Assembly (NCBI RefSeq): GCF_004122165.1
Contig: NZ_SBKO01000006.1
Span: 62,001-126,000 of the forward strand
DNA length: 64,000 nucleotides
Source of the DNA: Flavobacterium amnicola
Lineage (GTDB): Bacteria > Bacteroidota > Bacteroidia > Flavobacteriales > Flavobacteriaceae
Direction: 5' to 3'
In this document: piece by piece, positions 47,586 to 54,917 of the stretch
Numbering within the stretch: position 1 is the stretch's first letter
Layout of the letters: every line of letters begins with the position of its first letter
Program-made: the position numbers and the translations under genes
The notes under the pieces: model-generated
Databases searched by the model: none
What the model was told of the DNA's origin: nothing
What the model saw: the letters and a program-made list of their open reading frames with translations, nothing else

Positions 47586-47675
47586 ACTGGTAATTTTAAG
47601 AAGTATACAAGAATATAGAATTAATGCTCACGTTCTGGCGTGGGCTTTTTCTATTTTGTATACAGGTATACCAGT
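47586..47675 (+). ncRNA. Candidate structured RNA or origin element
   Basis: An outer stem ACTGGTA (47586-47592) / TACCAGT (47669-47675) encloses a strong inner hairpin, GCTCACG TTCTGG CGTGGGC (47626-47645), followed by TTTTT. GTATAC occurs at 47603, 47658 and 47666, the last inside the palindrome GGTATACC. The nesting of a terminator-like hairpin inside a longer inverted repeat suggests a folded RNA or a replication/transfer site rather than a simple terminator. I recall similar GCTCACG/CGTGGGC hairpins in flavobacterial intergenic DNA but cannot name a family. Confidence 0.35.
47626..47651 (+). terminator. Terminator-like hairpin inside the structured element
   Basis: A 7-bp GC-rich stem (GCTCACG / CGTGGGC, one G-T pair) with a 6-nt loop and a T-run, 330 bp after the last upstream stop codon. 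Confidence 0.6.
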
Positions 47676-47755
47676 ACCGCCAAAGCAGATAGATTATAGT
47701 TCCACGCTTTTTTATTTGTCTAATTTTTACTTTGGAACGAGTATAAAACAAATAA

Positions 47756-48712
47756 ATGAAAATGAAAAATCAACTTAATTTTTTAGGATTAATCAAAAAC
47801 GACAAAAAAGCACTAATAATAGTTGTTTTATTTCAAATTCATTTTGCCTACAGTCAGGTAAATTACTGTGGTAATTGCGGAATCTTTAAAAATGATAATC
47901 TTGAATTGTACAAGAATATTTCAAATATAGAATTTAGGGAATATAAAGGCTCTCCTATATTTGAAGATTTAGACGAAGATTCAAAATTGCAATTATTGGA
48001 AGAAACACAAACAGTTACTTATAACGACTTTGGAAAAGTCGAAGAGTATGCTTCTAATGGACTTTTTTCCATATCATATAAGTTCACTTATAATGAAATT
48101 GGGGAAATTGTTGGTTTAATAGAAAATGAAGTGATTGAACATAAAGAAACTTTTAACTATGATAAAGAAAAAAACGAGGTGAAACAATATATTTATGATT
48201 ATGATGGTGTAAATATTGACAGAATTATTGTCTATAAACTTAATAGAAAAGGACAAACACTTAATGAAAAAGAATTTAATGGTAGCGGTGGGGTTCTCCG
48301 AGAACATTCTTTTAAATATGACGATAAAGGAAATGAAATTTTCAGTATTCAATATGGTGTAAAAGCTACGACAACTTGTAAATATGATGAACAAGGAAGA
48401 ATTATTTCAAAATATACAACCAACAATTACGGAAAAGGGTTTACTACTACTTTCAAATATAATTTAAACGGAAAAATTATAGAACAAATTGGTAAATCAG
48501 ATCAGACAGGATTGTCATATAAAATAATCTATGAATATGATAATAATTTGATGATTTCAGAAAAAAGGATAGATTATTCGAATGGAAAAGAACGCAGTAC
48601 AGAGGCAAAAAAATATTTTTATGATAATAGAAGAATGTGGATAAAAGAAATAACTACGAGAAATGATATTTTAGCATTAATCTGTATGAGAGTCATAAAT
48701 TATAAAAATTAA
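47756..48712 (+). CDS. Exported YD/RHS-repeat-like protein
   Basis: This is a 318-residue protein with an N-terminal hydrophobic segment ending in a signal-peptidase-like site (HFAYSQ, about 28-33). A chain of short beta-strand repeats follows with the pattern Tyr-Asp-(x)-Gly-(Arg/Lys/Asn)-Ile, such as TYNEIGEIVGL, KYDDKGNEIF, KYDEQGRIIS, KYNLNGKIIE and EYDNNLMIS. This is the YD repeat of RHS-type proteins, here without a toxin tip or a rearrangement-hotspot core. A surface or periplasmic cargo protein is likely; no link to the adjacent Thoeris operon is evident. It is followed by a strong terminator at 48857. Confidence 0.72.
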   Translation: MKMKNQLNFLGLIKNDKKALIIVVLFQIHFAYSQVNYCGNCGIFKNDNLELYKNISNIEFREYKGSPIFEDLDEDSKLQLLEETQTVTYNDFGKVEEYASNGLFSISYKFTYNEIGEIVGLIENEVIEHKETFNYDKEKNEVKQYIYDYDGVNIDRIIVYKLNRKGQTLNEKEFNGSGGVLREHSFKYDDKGNEIFSIQYGVKATTTCKYDEQGRIISKYTTNNYGKGFTTTFKYNLNGKIIEQIGKSDQTGLSYKIIYEYDNNLMISEKRIDYSNGKERSTEAKKYFYDNRRMWIKEITTRNDILALICMRVINYKN

Positions 48713-48856
48713 AACCTTCTTATTTATAACTGTTCTGAAAACACATTTAAGTTGATCTACAAGACGACATATGAAAGCTTTAAAAGCACTTTAAGTTTTA
48801 ATTTACTACTATAACCTTTTCAACGAAAAGTTTCTTTAAACCAACCATTTTAAATT

Positions 48857-48881
48857 AAGGCTCATTTATGAGCCTTTTTAT
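48857..48881 (+). terminator. Terminator between YD-repeat gene and Thoeris operon
   Basis: AAGGCTCA TTTA TGAGCCTT plus TTTATTT. It insulates the Thoeris operon from upstream transcription. The rest of the 330-bp spacer (48713-49042) holds the phased repeats at 48909 and no gene. Confidence 0.88.
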
Positions 48882-48908
48882 TTGCTCACAATCATAATTT
48901 TTTTTCAT

Positions 48909-48966
48909 ATCATTAAAATTAGTGATATGAGAATCATTAAAATTAGTTATATAAAAATCACTAAAA
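48909..48966 (+). promoter_or_regulatory. Three 24-bp-phased repeats, likely operator of the Thoeris operon
   Basis: ATCATTAAAA at 48909 and 48933 and ATCACTAAAA at 48957 start exactly 24 bp apart. The first two continue as ATTAGTGATAT and ATTAGTTATAT, so repeat 1 is an imperfect 18-bp palindrome (ATCATTAA-AA-TTAGTGAT). TTAGTGAT at 48919 is also the exact inverse of ATCACTAA at 48957. This is the geometry of a dimeric repressor site with cooperative copies, 77 bp before the first Thoeris start codon. Confidence 0.65.
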
Positions 48967-49042
48967 CATGGTATTGTTTTTAAACACTTTTTAAGATACA
49001 TTGCCCCTACAAAACAATTTTATATTTAGAATAAAACACAGT

Positions 49043-49591
49043 ATGTCAATATTTACAAAAACTGAATTTGAAGCATTAGCCAGAAGTAAATCTGGAGTTA
49101 GAGGACTTCGTGGAGTCATAAACGAAAGTAGAACCTTTTCAAAATCATCTGCAATAACAAGCATATTCATTTCTCACTCACACCTTGATAAAGCTATCGT
49201 AGAGCAAGCCAAAATTTTTTTTGAAAATATTGGAATTAGCATATATGTTGATTGGGCTGATGCGACTATGCCTGAGAGAACAAACGGAACAACAGCAACT
49301 AAAATAAAAAATCAAATCATCAATGCGAATGACAAATTTGTTCTTTTAGCCACAAATAACGCAATTGCCTCAAAATGGTGTAATTGGGAAATTGGTATTG
49401 CTGACCCATTCAAATTAACTCCAAAAAAAATTGCCATATTACCATTAGCAGATAATAGTGGTACTTGGAATGGAAATGAATACCTCCAAATTTATCCAAG
49501 AATTGAAAAAAGTGCAATCTTTAGTGACACCTACTATGTTAAATATCCTGATGGTACTCAAGAAGGACTAACAACTTGGTTAAGAAGATAA
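49043..49591 (+). CDS. TIR-domain protein, Thoeris ThsB1-like
   Basis: This is a 182-residue protein: a 40-residue N-terminal extension followed by a TIR domain starting at SIFISHSHLDK (about 40-50), with the BB-loop region DWADATMPERT and the putative catalytic glutamate Glu116 in KWCNWEIG. TIR proteins of Thoeris systems make a cyclic-ADP-ribose-type signal from NAD+ on phage infection. The start at 49043 (MSIFTKTEFE) is preferred over a TTG at 49001. It differs from the classic ThsB encoded downstream (51062), being a canonical TIR rather than the MTH538-like form. It lies 10 bp before thsA. Confidence 0.85.
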   Translation: MSIFTKTEFEALARSKSGVRGLRGVINESRTFSKSSAITSIFISHSHLDKAIVEQAKIFFENIGISIYVDWADATMPERTNGTTATKIKNQIINANDKFVLLATNNAIASKWCNWEIGIADPFKLTPKKIAILPLADNSGTWNGNEYLQIYPRIEKSAIFSDTYYVKYPDGTQEGLTTWLRR

Positions 49592-49601
49592 AAGTTTTAT
49601 T

Positions 49602-51059
49602 ATGGAGTTTACTAAAGAACAAAAAAAATTCATAAATGAATTTATAAATGAAATTAATAATGGTGATGCTGCAATTTTTGCTGGAGCAGGTCTTTCTGCC
49701 GCATCTGGTTTTGTAAATTGGAAAGGTCTATTAAGAGACTTAGCAGAAGAAATTGGACTTGATGTAGATAGAGAGAGTGATTTAATTACTGTAGCTCAAT
49801 ATTATTGTAACACCTACAACAGAGCTAAAATAAATGATAAAATAATAAACGAATTTACAACAGATAAAAAAGGAAATATTAACCACCAAGTTTTATCAAG
49901 ACTTGATATTGATACATTTTGGACAACTAATTATGATCAGCTTATTGAAAGCACTTTACGTGAAAACGGAAAGATTGTAGACATAAAAATTGTTAAGGAA
50001 CACTTCGCAAGATATATTAAAAAGAAAAATGCAGTTGTTTATAAAATGCATGGCGATAAAGATTCACCACACGAAGCAGTTTTAACAAAAGATGATTATG
50101 ATTATTATAATACCAAACGAGAGCTATTTTCAACAGCATTACGAGGGGATTTACTATCAAGGAAATTTTTGTTTATTGGGTTTAGTTTTGATGACCCAAA
50201 TTTGGATTTTATTTTAAGTAGAATTAAAATTTTACTTGAAGAACATACTCCTAATCATTACTGCTTTTTTAAAGAAATCAAAGAATCTGATTATACTGGC
50301 AAAACACCCGATCAAAATCATGAAGACTTTCTTTATGATGAAATAAAACAAAAACTAAAAATTGCAGACTTAAGAAGATATGGGATTAATGCAATAATGG
50401 TTAACGAATATTCTGAAATAACTGAAATTCTTTTAGAAATTGAAAAGAGAATAAAACGTAAAAATATTTTTATATCTGGTGCTGCTCATGATTACGCTCC
50501 ATATACAGAAGATGAAGCAAAAAATTTCATTCATGTCTTGAGTTATAAATTAGCTGAAAAAGAATATAAAATTGTTTCAGGATATGGTTTAGGCATTGGG
50601 AGTATTGTCATTAATGGTGCTTTAGATTACAAACTGAATTCTAACTATCATAATTTAGATGATTTACTTATTCTCAGACCCTTTCCTCAAATACAATCAG
50701 GAAAAAAAACTATTCCTGAAATATGGACTGAATACAGAGAAGATATGATTTCAAAGGCAGGAATTGCAATTTTTGTTTTTGGAAATAAGAAATTAGTCGA
50801 TGGAACAATTGTCAATTCAAATGGTATGTTAGAAGAATTTGAAATTTGTATAAAACATAATGTCGTACCTATCCCAGTTGGAGCTACGGGAAATATATCA
50901 GAAGAACTCTGGAATACTGTGATAAAAAAAATATCTGACTTTTATCCAAGCAACTCTGATTTACACGATGCCATAAAAGAATTAGGAAGAGATGGAATTT
51001 CAATTGATGAAATAATAACCAACATAATAAAAGCAATTAATATTTTACAAAAAGCATAG
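49602..51059 (+). CDS. thsA: Thoeris effector ThsA (SIR2 NADase plus SLOG)
   Basis: This is a 485-residue protein, close to Bacillus cereus ThsA (about 476). The N-terminal SIR2 domain (about 1-280) shows FAGAGLSAASG, TTNYDQLI with catalytic Asn110, and YKMHGDKDS with catalytic His150, followed by FLFIGFSFDDPNLDFIL. The C-terminal SLOG domain (about 287-485) begins IFISGAAHDYAPY and has the ligand-binding loop SGYGLGIGS. In the known system the TIR-made signal binds SLOG, and the SIR2 domain then destroys NAD+, halting the infected cell. All key residues are present. ThsB starts 2 bp after its stop. Confidence 0.93.
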   Translation: MEFTKEQKKFINEFINEINNGDAAIFAGAGLSAASGFVNWKGLLRDLAEEIGLDVDRESDLITVAQYYCNTYNRAKINDKIINEFTTDKKGNINHQVLSRLDIDTFWTTNYDQLIESTLRENGKIVDIKIVKEHFARYIKKKNAVVYKMHGDKDSPHEAVLTKDDYDYYNTKRELFSTALRGDLLSRKFLFIGFSFDDPNLDFILSRIKILLEEHTPNHYCFFKEIKESDYTGKTPDQNHEDFLYDEIKQKLKIADLRRYGINAIMVNEYSEITEILLEIEKRIKRKNIFISGAAHDYAPYTEDEAKNFIHVLSYKLAEKEYKIVSGYGLGIGSIVINGALDYKLNSNYHNLDDLLILRPFPQIQSGKKTIPEIWTEYREDMISKAGIAIFVFGNKKLVDGTIVNSNGMLEEFEICIKHNVVPIPVGATGNISEELWNTVIKKISDFYPSNSDLHDAIKELGRDGISIDEIITNIIKAINILQKA

Positions 51060-51061
51060 AT

Positions 51062-51541
51062 ATGGCGAAAAGACAAGTTTTTTACAGTTTCCATTATGAT
51101 AATGATGTATTTAGAGTGCAACAAATTAGAAATATTGGGGCATTAGAGGATAATAAACCTGTTTCAGCAAATGATTGGGAAACAGTAAAAAAAGGTGGTG
51201 AAACATCAATCAAAAAATGGATTGATGAAAATTTAAATTATAAAAGTTGCGTGGTTGTTTTAGTAGGTTCAGAAACCTCTGATAGAAAATGGGTTAATTA
51301 TGAAATTTCGAAAGCTTGGAATGATGGTAGAGCCATTTTAGGCATCTACATACACAATTTAAAATGTCCTAATACAGGCAAAAGTAAACAAGGAACTAAT
51401 CCTTTTGACAAATTTCAAATGAAAAATGGAACAAAACTTTCAAGCGTTGTTAAATGTTATAATCCAGATTCTAACGATGCTTATAATGATATTGCAACTA
51501 ATCTTGAAAATTGGATTGAAGATGCAATAAAAAACAGATAA
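51062..51541 (+). CDS. thsB: Thoeris TIR-like sensor ThsB (MTH538 type)
   Basis: This is a 159-residue protein of the classical ThsB type: N-terminus KRQVFYSFHYDNDVFRV, then WETVKKGGETSIKKWI and LVGSETSDRKWVNYEISKAW with the catalytic Glu81, and GIYIHNLK. These match B. cereus ThsB motif by motif. It detects infection and makes the cyclic nucleotide activator of ThsA. Immediately downstream is a truncated paralogue, so this locus once carried at least three TIR genes. Confidence 0.92.
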   Translation: MAKRQVFYSFHYDNDVFRVQQIRNIGALEDNKPVSANDWETVKKGGETSIKKWIDENLNYKSCVVVLVGSETSDRKWVNYEISKAWNDGRAILGIYIHNLKCPNTGKSKQGTNPFDKFQMKNGTKLSSVVKCYNPDSNDAYNDIATNLENWIEDAIKNR

Positions 51542-51548
51542 GTTATTT

Positions 51549-51710
51549 ATGGCTCAATATTTTTTTTGTTTTTCATATGCAGATGTCAAAAACTTCAAAG
51601 TTAATGTTATCAGACAAAGTTGGTTAATCAATAATACCGAAGGTACTTTTGTAGATGCTCAATTTGGAAAAAAAAGTGATAAGGTTAAAAATTTACCTAA
51701 CAAGTGCTGA
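51549..51710 (+). pseudogene. Truncated third ThsB-like gene
   Basis: An ATG 7 bp after the thsB stop opens a 53-residue frame beginning MAQYFFCFSYADVKNFKVNV and including FVDAQFGKKSDKVK, which lines up with the first 50 residues of the neighbouring ThsB (SFHYDNDVFRV, WETVKKGGE). It then stops at TGA 51708, before the catalytic glutamate region. A +1 frame stays open to 51747 and reads LTSAEKFFKHLENIN, perhaps the tail of the lost sequence after a deletion. The remainder is missing up to the right att site at 51771. It cannot be catalytic. Confidence 0.8.
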
Positions 51711-51770
51711 AAAGTTTTTCAAACATTTAGAGAATATAAATTGCTAAAAGTGAAAACTTATAGTCAATAC

Positions 51771-51804
51771 TTTTGTATAATTTGTACCCACATTGTACCT
51801 CGAT
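51771..51804 (+). repeat. attR-like repeat (right end of island)
   Basis: TTTTGTATA at 51771, then TTGTACC at 51782 and 51793. The core TTGTACCTCGAT is at 51793-51804. It repeats the order and 11-bp spacing of the left end. Confidence 0.75.
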
Positions 51805-51865
51805 AAAAAAAAACCTTATAAACAAAGAAAAGTTATTTTTTGTATTGGAAAATAAAGGTGTTAAG

Positions 51866-52423
51866 TTAGTAGTACATCCTAAACCCTAGCGCACTACATA
51901 ACGCATATTGTTTCTCATGCAACACCTCTACTAGTTCGACCAAATCATCATATTCCTCACTCAAAGAAAAATACAAATTATCCAAGACCGTACTCAAAAC
52001 AGGCACCTGATTGGCATAACCGGAAATCGCCCGAGCACCTGTAACATCGAGAAAGTATTGAAATGTTTCTTCTTCCAAATCTAGCCTAAATGTATTGGCA
52101 AAATGAATCACTTTGCCTTTGAGTTTCCCTTCAAAAAATTCTGCAATTTCTTCTAGGCTGTAAAAGTAATTATCAATTTTTAACTCATTATCTCTGCCTT
52201 CAAAAATTAAATAGATAAAAGCATAGTCCTCAAAATCCTTGTCTTCACACACAAGAGTACTTATACTTTCTTCAAAACCTTCGATGCTATCACAGGTTTT
52301 GTACACATTAGTTACGCCATAGTGAAGTGCTAACTGTTGCAAGGCTGGCAAAATTATGCTTTTAGAAGGCGCCGAAACATCCTGAACAGCTTCCAAACAG
52401 TAGATATAGTGTGAGTGAGTCAT
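51866..52423 (-). CDS. DUF6642 family protein
   Basis: This is a 185-residue soluble protein with N-terminal HYIYCLEAVQD and AIIYLIFEGR-like strands (here FIYLIFEGRDNEL), a conserved ISGYANQVPVLSTVLDN segment (about 134-150) and a Cys near the end (ALCSALGF). It matches the Bacteroidetes DUF6642 family. The caspase-like arrangement sometimes suggested for such small CHAT-type proteins is not established here. First chromosomal gene after the island, on the opposite strand. Confidence 0.75.
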   Translation of the reverse strand: MTHSHYIYCLEAVQDVSAPSKSIILPALQQLALHYGVTNVYKTCDSIEGFEESISTLVCEDKDFEDYAFIYLIFEGRDNELKIDNYFYSLEEIAEFFEGKLKGKVIHFANTFRLDLEEETFQYFLDVTGARAISGYANQVPVLSTVLDNLYFSLSEEYDDLVELVEVLHEKQYALCSALGFRMYY

Positions 52424-52520
52424 TTACTTTACTATTAATCGATCTAACGAAAAAACAAAAGTAATAATAGTATGAATTTCCTTAACATTCATGAAATGAC
52501 ATTATTTTTTAAAATATTTC

Positions 52521-52937
52521 TTACAACAAAATAGCAGATAGCGTAATATCAGCCTTTAGTAATTTAGAAATCGGACAAATGGCTTTGGCTTTGGCAGCAG
52601 TTTCTTGAAACACTGAATCTGAAATTCCATCCACTTTGGCCTTTAAATCCAAATGAATTTGAGTGATGTTTCCGTCTTCAAAAGTCACTTGAGCTTCGGT
52701 ATTTAAATCGTCAGGAACAAATCCTAATTCACTGAGTAAAAAACTCAATTGCATAGTAAAACAACCCGAATGTGCTGCAGCAATTAGTTCTTCCGGATTC
52801 GTTCCAACTCCTTCTGCAAAACGCGTTTTAAACGACAATTGTGCCTGATTTAAAGTCGTACTTTGTGTAGTGATGGTCCCTTTTCCTTCCATACCGGTTC
52901 CTTTCCAATTGGCATTGGCTTTTCTAGTAAATTTCAT
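52521..52937 (-). CDS. OsmC family peroxiredoxin-like protein
   Basis: This is a 138-residue OsmC-type thiol peroxidase that reduces organic hydroperoxides. The family features are GVGTNPEELIAAAHSGCFTMQLS, with the first catalytic cysteine in HSGCFTM (about 58), and the second in KAKAICPISKLL (about 120). Both are present. The subtype is OsmC rather than Ohr by the HSGCF and CPISK context. Single gene. Confidence 0.92.
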   Translation of the reverse strand: MKFTRKANANWKGTGMEGKGTITTQSTTLNQAQLSFKTRFAEGVGTNPEELIAAAHSGCFTMQLSFLLSELGFVPDDLNTEAQVTFEDGNITQIHLDLKAKVDGISDSVFQETAAKAKAICPISKLLKADITLSAILL

Positions 52938-52976
52938 AGTATTCGTATTTTAGTTGATAAATGTTTTAATTTAAAA

Positions 52977-53759
52977 TTAATGAAAAAACAAAGCAATTAG
53001 GATTTCCATGACTATCAAGATAATAATAATCCATTCCAAACGATTGCTTTCCCTAACATTCAATACATCAGTAAAAAGCGTTAAGTTGTCTTTCACAATT
53101 TCAAGTCGGTAATCCAAATCTTTAAAACGGGGGTTGATATCAAAATTCAGTTTTAATCTTCTATTCAATAAATGCAATTCCTCGTTATCCCAAACCTGAT
53201 TGGGGTCGTCGAGTATGTATAAGTTATCGATTATACTGTTCTTTACATTTAATACTTTACCGATATATTTGAGTAAGTTTACCTTGGAGATACTCAGTCT
53301 TCCTTTGGTTTCTAACTCAACTATATATTGCCTGGAAGAAGTAATCAGTCCGTCCGTTAACATTTCATAATATTCTAGAGCTACCGATTGTCCTATATTG
53401 AGCATGACAATTTGCAAAACTGACGCATCAAGATTCGGAACTGTCACCCAATCACTTTTAATCACCACTCTATCGATAGTCGAATCGATCATTATGCGAT
53501 ATTCTTCCGAGAGATCAAGATGAACCCGTTTGGAGGCAAAAGGTGTTATAAATTCAATGAATTCTTTTTTATCATTTTCATGATAATTTCCAAAAACTAC
53601 CACACCATAATCGAAGACGTAAAGGTATCGCTTTTCATCGATCAAGGCATAAAACACTTCTGAAGTAGAGCCAGAATGGACTTCATTTTGAAACGCAGCA
53701 CGGAACTTCTTAATATTAAAAGATTCGGCCATTTGTAACGCTTCGATCTTGATTTCCAT
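52977..53759 (-). CDS. RMD1/DUF155 family membrane protein
   Basis: This is a 260-residue protein with the DUF155 domain (about 40-230), recognisable by YLYVFDYGVVVFGNY, then LNIGQSVALEYYE and DDPNQVWDNEELHLLNRRL. It ends in a single C-terminal transmembrane helix (LEWIIIILIVMEILIALFF), so it is tail-anchored. Eukaryotic members include mitochondrial RMD1/MTRES-like proteins; bacterial function is unknown. Promoter box at 53776. Confidence 0.88.
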   Translation of the reverse strand: MEIKIEALQMAESFNIKKFRAAFQNEVHSGSTSEVFYALIDEKRYLYVFDYGVVVFGNYHENDKKEFIEFITPFASKRVHLDLSEEYRIMIDSTIDRVVIKSDWVTVPNLDASVLQIVMLNIGQSVALEYYEMLTDGLITSSRQYIVELETKGRLSISKVNLLKYIGKVLNVKNSIIDNLYILDDPNQVWDNEELHLLNRRLKLNFDINPRFKDLDYRLEIVKDNLTLFTDVLNVRESNRLEWIIIILIVMEILIALFFH

Positions 53760-53775
53760 ACTTTAACAGTTTATA

Positions 53776-53783
53776 CAAATATA
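53776..53783 (-). promoter_or_regulatory. -7 box (TATATTTG) for the RMD1-like gene
   Basis: An exact TAnnTTTG match on the minus strand, 17 bp before the start codon. Confidence 0.55.
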
Positions 53784-53911
53784 AGGAAAACCCTTCAGAA
53801 TTTATAAACTTTTGGCATTTATAACTTACTTTATTGACCAAAAAAGATCAAATTTAGTATCACTTCTAAAGTAGTTTTTTATTACTTTTATAGTACGAAT
53901 TTGATCAAATT

Positions 53912-54475
53912 ATGAGCGAAACATTTTCAATAGTACTACAACCTGCTCCTGAAGTTATTGACAAAGTAAAGACGATGAAAAATGAATTGGCTTACAACAT
54001 TGGGTGGTACAACAGCAGAAATTCATTGGCGCATATTACAGTAAATGAATTTGAAGCCAATCCATCCGATTTAAAACGAATAGTAACCAACATTGACTCC
54101 ATTTGTAATACTATAAAACCTACCGAAGCTTTTTTTGATTCACTCGATACTTTTCCGAATGGTGCTTTTTTTCTTTCTCCAGATCTAAAAACCAGAGACA
54201 ACTTAAAAAGTATCATGACAAAAATTAATACTTCTTTTCGCTTAAAAACTAAAATCAAAAGCAACGAACCGCATATTTCTATTGGGAGAAGACTGAACGA
54301 TAATCAAATTAAAAAAGCAAAAGAATTATTTGGCTCACCAAACGTATCCTTTCGCTGTGATACCGTTGCTTTGCGAAAATTCAATACCGAAAAAAAACAA
54401 TTTGATATTATTGCGCTCTTTGAACTGAATGGTAATGATGCTGATTGCTTCCCAAGTCAAGGTACTTTATTTTAA
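53912..54475 (+). CDS. 2'-5' RNA ligase / 2H phosphoesterase family protein
   Basis: This is a 187-residue protein with the two His-x-Thr/Ser motifs that give the 2H superfamily its name: AHITVNEF (about 46) and PHISIGRR (about 120), spaced as expected. Such enzymes act on 2',5' or cyclic phosphodiesters of RNA or small nucleotides. The substrate is unknown. It overlaps the convergent YchJ-like gene by 4 bp at the 3' end. Confidence 0.86.
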   Translation: MSETFSIVLQPAPEVIDKVKTMKNELAYNIGWYNSRNSLAHITVNEFEANPSDLKRIVTNIDSICNTIKPTEAFFDSLDTFPNGAFFLSPDLKTRDNLKSIMTKINTSFRLKTKIKSNEPHISIGRRLNDNQIKKAKELFGSPNVSFRCDTVALRKFNTEKKQFDIIALFELNGNDADCFPSQGTLF

Positions 54476-54846
54476 AAATATTCTCCATCTACATAATACC
54501 AATTCCCCTCTTCTTTTTTGAAATTGGATTTTTCGTAATGCACTTGAGGTGTTAAACTTTTATCAAGATAAAAAGCTTTAAATTCGACGGTATCTTCGGT
54601 AGAAGCAATAATTTCCAATTGTAACCAGTGGCTATTCGTAGCAAAATCAACAATAGAAGATTTAGGATATAATTTGCGTGTAGAAATATGGGTTGTATTG
54701 ACCAAATAATCGGCATTGGCGATGCAATACGCAGAATAACGCGAACGCATTAATGACTCGGCTGTGGGCGGAGTGCGTTTTCTCTTAATATAAGGCTCGC
54801 AACAGTCTTCAAAAAGATGACCAGAACCACAATAACATAATTTCAT
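54472..54846 (-). CDS. YchJ family SEC-C zinc-binding protein
   Basis: This is a 124-residue protein with the SEC-C zinc motif at the very N-terminus, CYCGSGHLFEDCCEPY (Cys4, Cys6, Cys15, Cys16), and the YchJ central domain beginning ESLMRSRYSAYCIANADYLV. YchJ proteins are cytosolic with an NTF2-like fold and no assigned activity. Single gene, convergent with the 2H phosphoesterase. Confidence 0.9.
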   Translation of the reverse strand: MKLCYCGSGHLFEDCCEPYIKRKRTPPTAESLMRSRYSAYCIANADYLVNTTHISTRKLYPKSSIVDFATNSHWLQLEIIASTEDTVEFKAFYLDKSLTPQVHYEKSNFKKEEGNWYYVDGEYF

Positions 54847-54917
54847 ACTTTAAAAAAAAGAAAGTTACAAAATGCAAATGACAAACTTCAAATTTAAAAA
54901 TCACGATTCAAAATTAC

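Larger units (their letters stand above)
47296..47755 (+). other. 460-bp gene-free stretch with a structured element
   Basis: No credible open reading frame on either strand. The first half is AT-rich without clear signals apart from two CCGTACG-like words (CCTGTACGCG, CCCGTACG) around 47340-47370. The second half (47583-47720) holds the terminator hairpin at 47626, three GTATAC words and a long-range inverted repeat described separately. Possible roles: promoter/leader of the next gene, a non-coding RNA, or an origin used by the initiator-like protein just upstream. Confidence 0.45.
39781..51804 (+). mobile_element. 12-kb integrated defence island inserted behind mnmE
   Basis: Evidence seen: imperfect direct repeats at both ends, sharing the 12-mer TTGTACCTCGAT and a flanking TTTTGTATA; a tyrosine integrase, an excisionase-like HTH protein and a replication-initiator-like gene inside; all genes on one strand; and AT-rich coding sequence unlike the flanking housekeeping genes by eye (no computed values). 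Cargo is a Thoeris operon and a candidate two-gene nuclease system. No relaxase, VirB/Tra or phage structural genes are visible, so it is best called an integrative element of the small genomic-island type. Self-mobility is uncertain. The exact crossover point within the repeat cannot be fixed from one genome. Confidence 0.82.

Noticed and set aside
47626..47651. Plain terminator of the replication-like gene
   Set aside because: It lies 330 bp after the stop codon and is nested in a longer inverted repeat, so a separate role is more likely, although termination may still occur there.
48909..48966. Short CRISPR array
   Set aside because: Only three short repeats with 24-bp period, spacers nearly as similar as the repeats, and no cas genes.
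39781..51804. Integrative conjugative element or prophage
   Set aside because: No relaxase, type IV secretion, capsid, terminase or lysis genes are visible between the att repeats.
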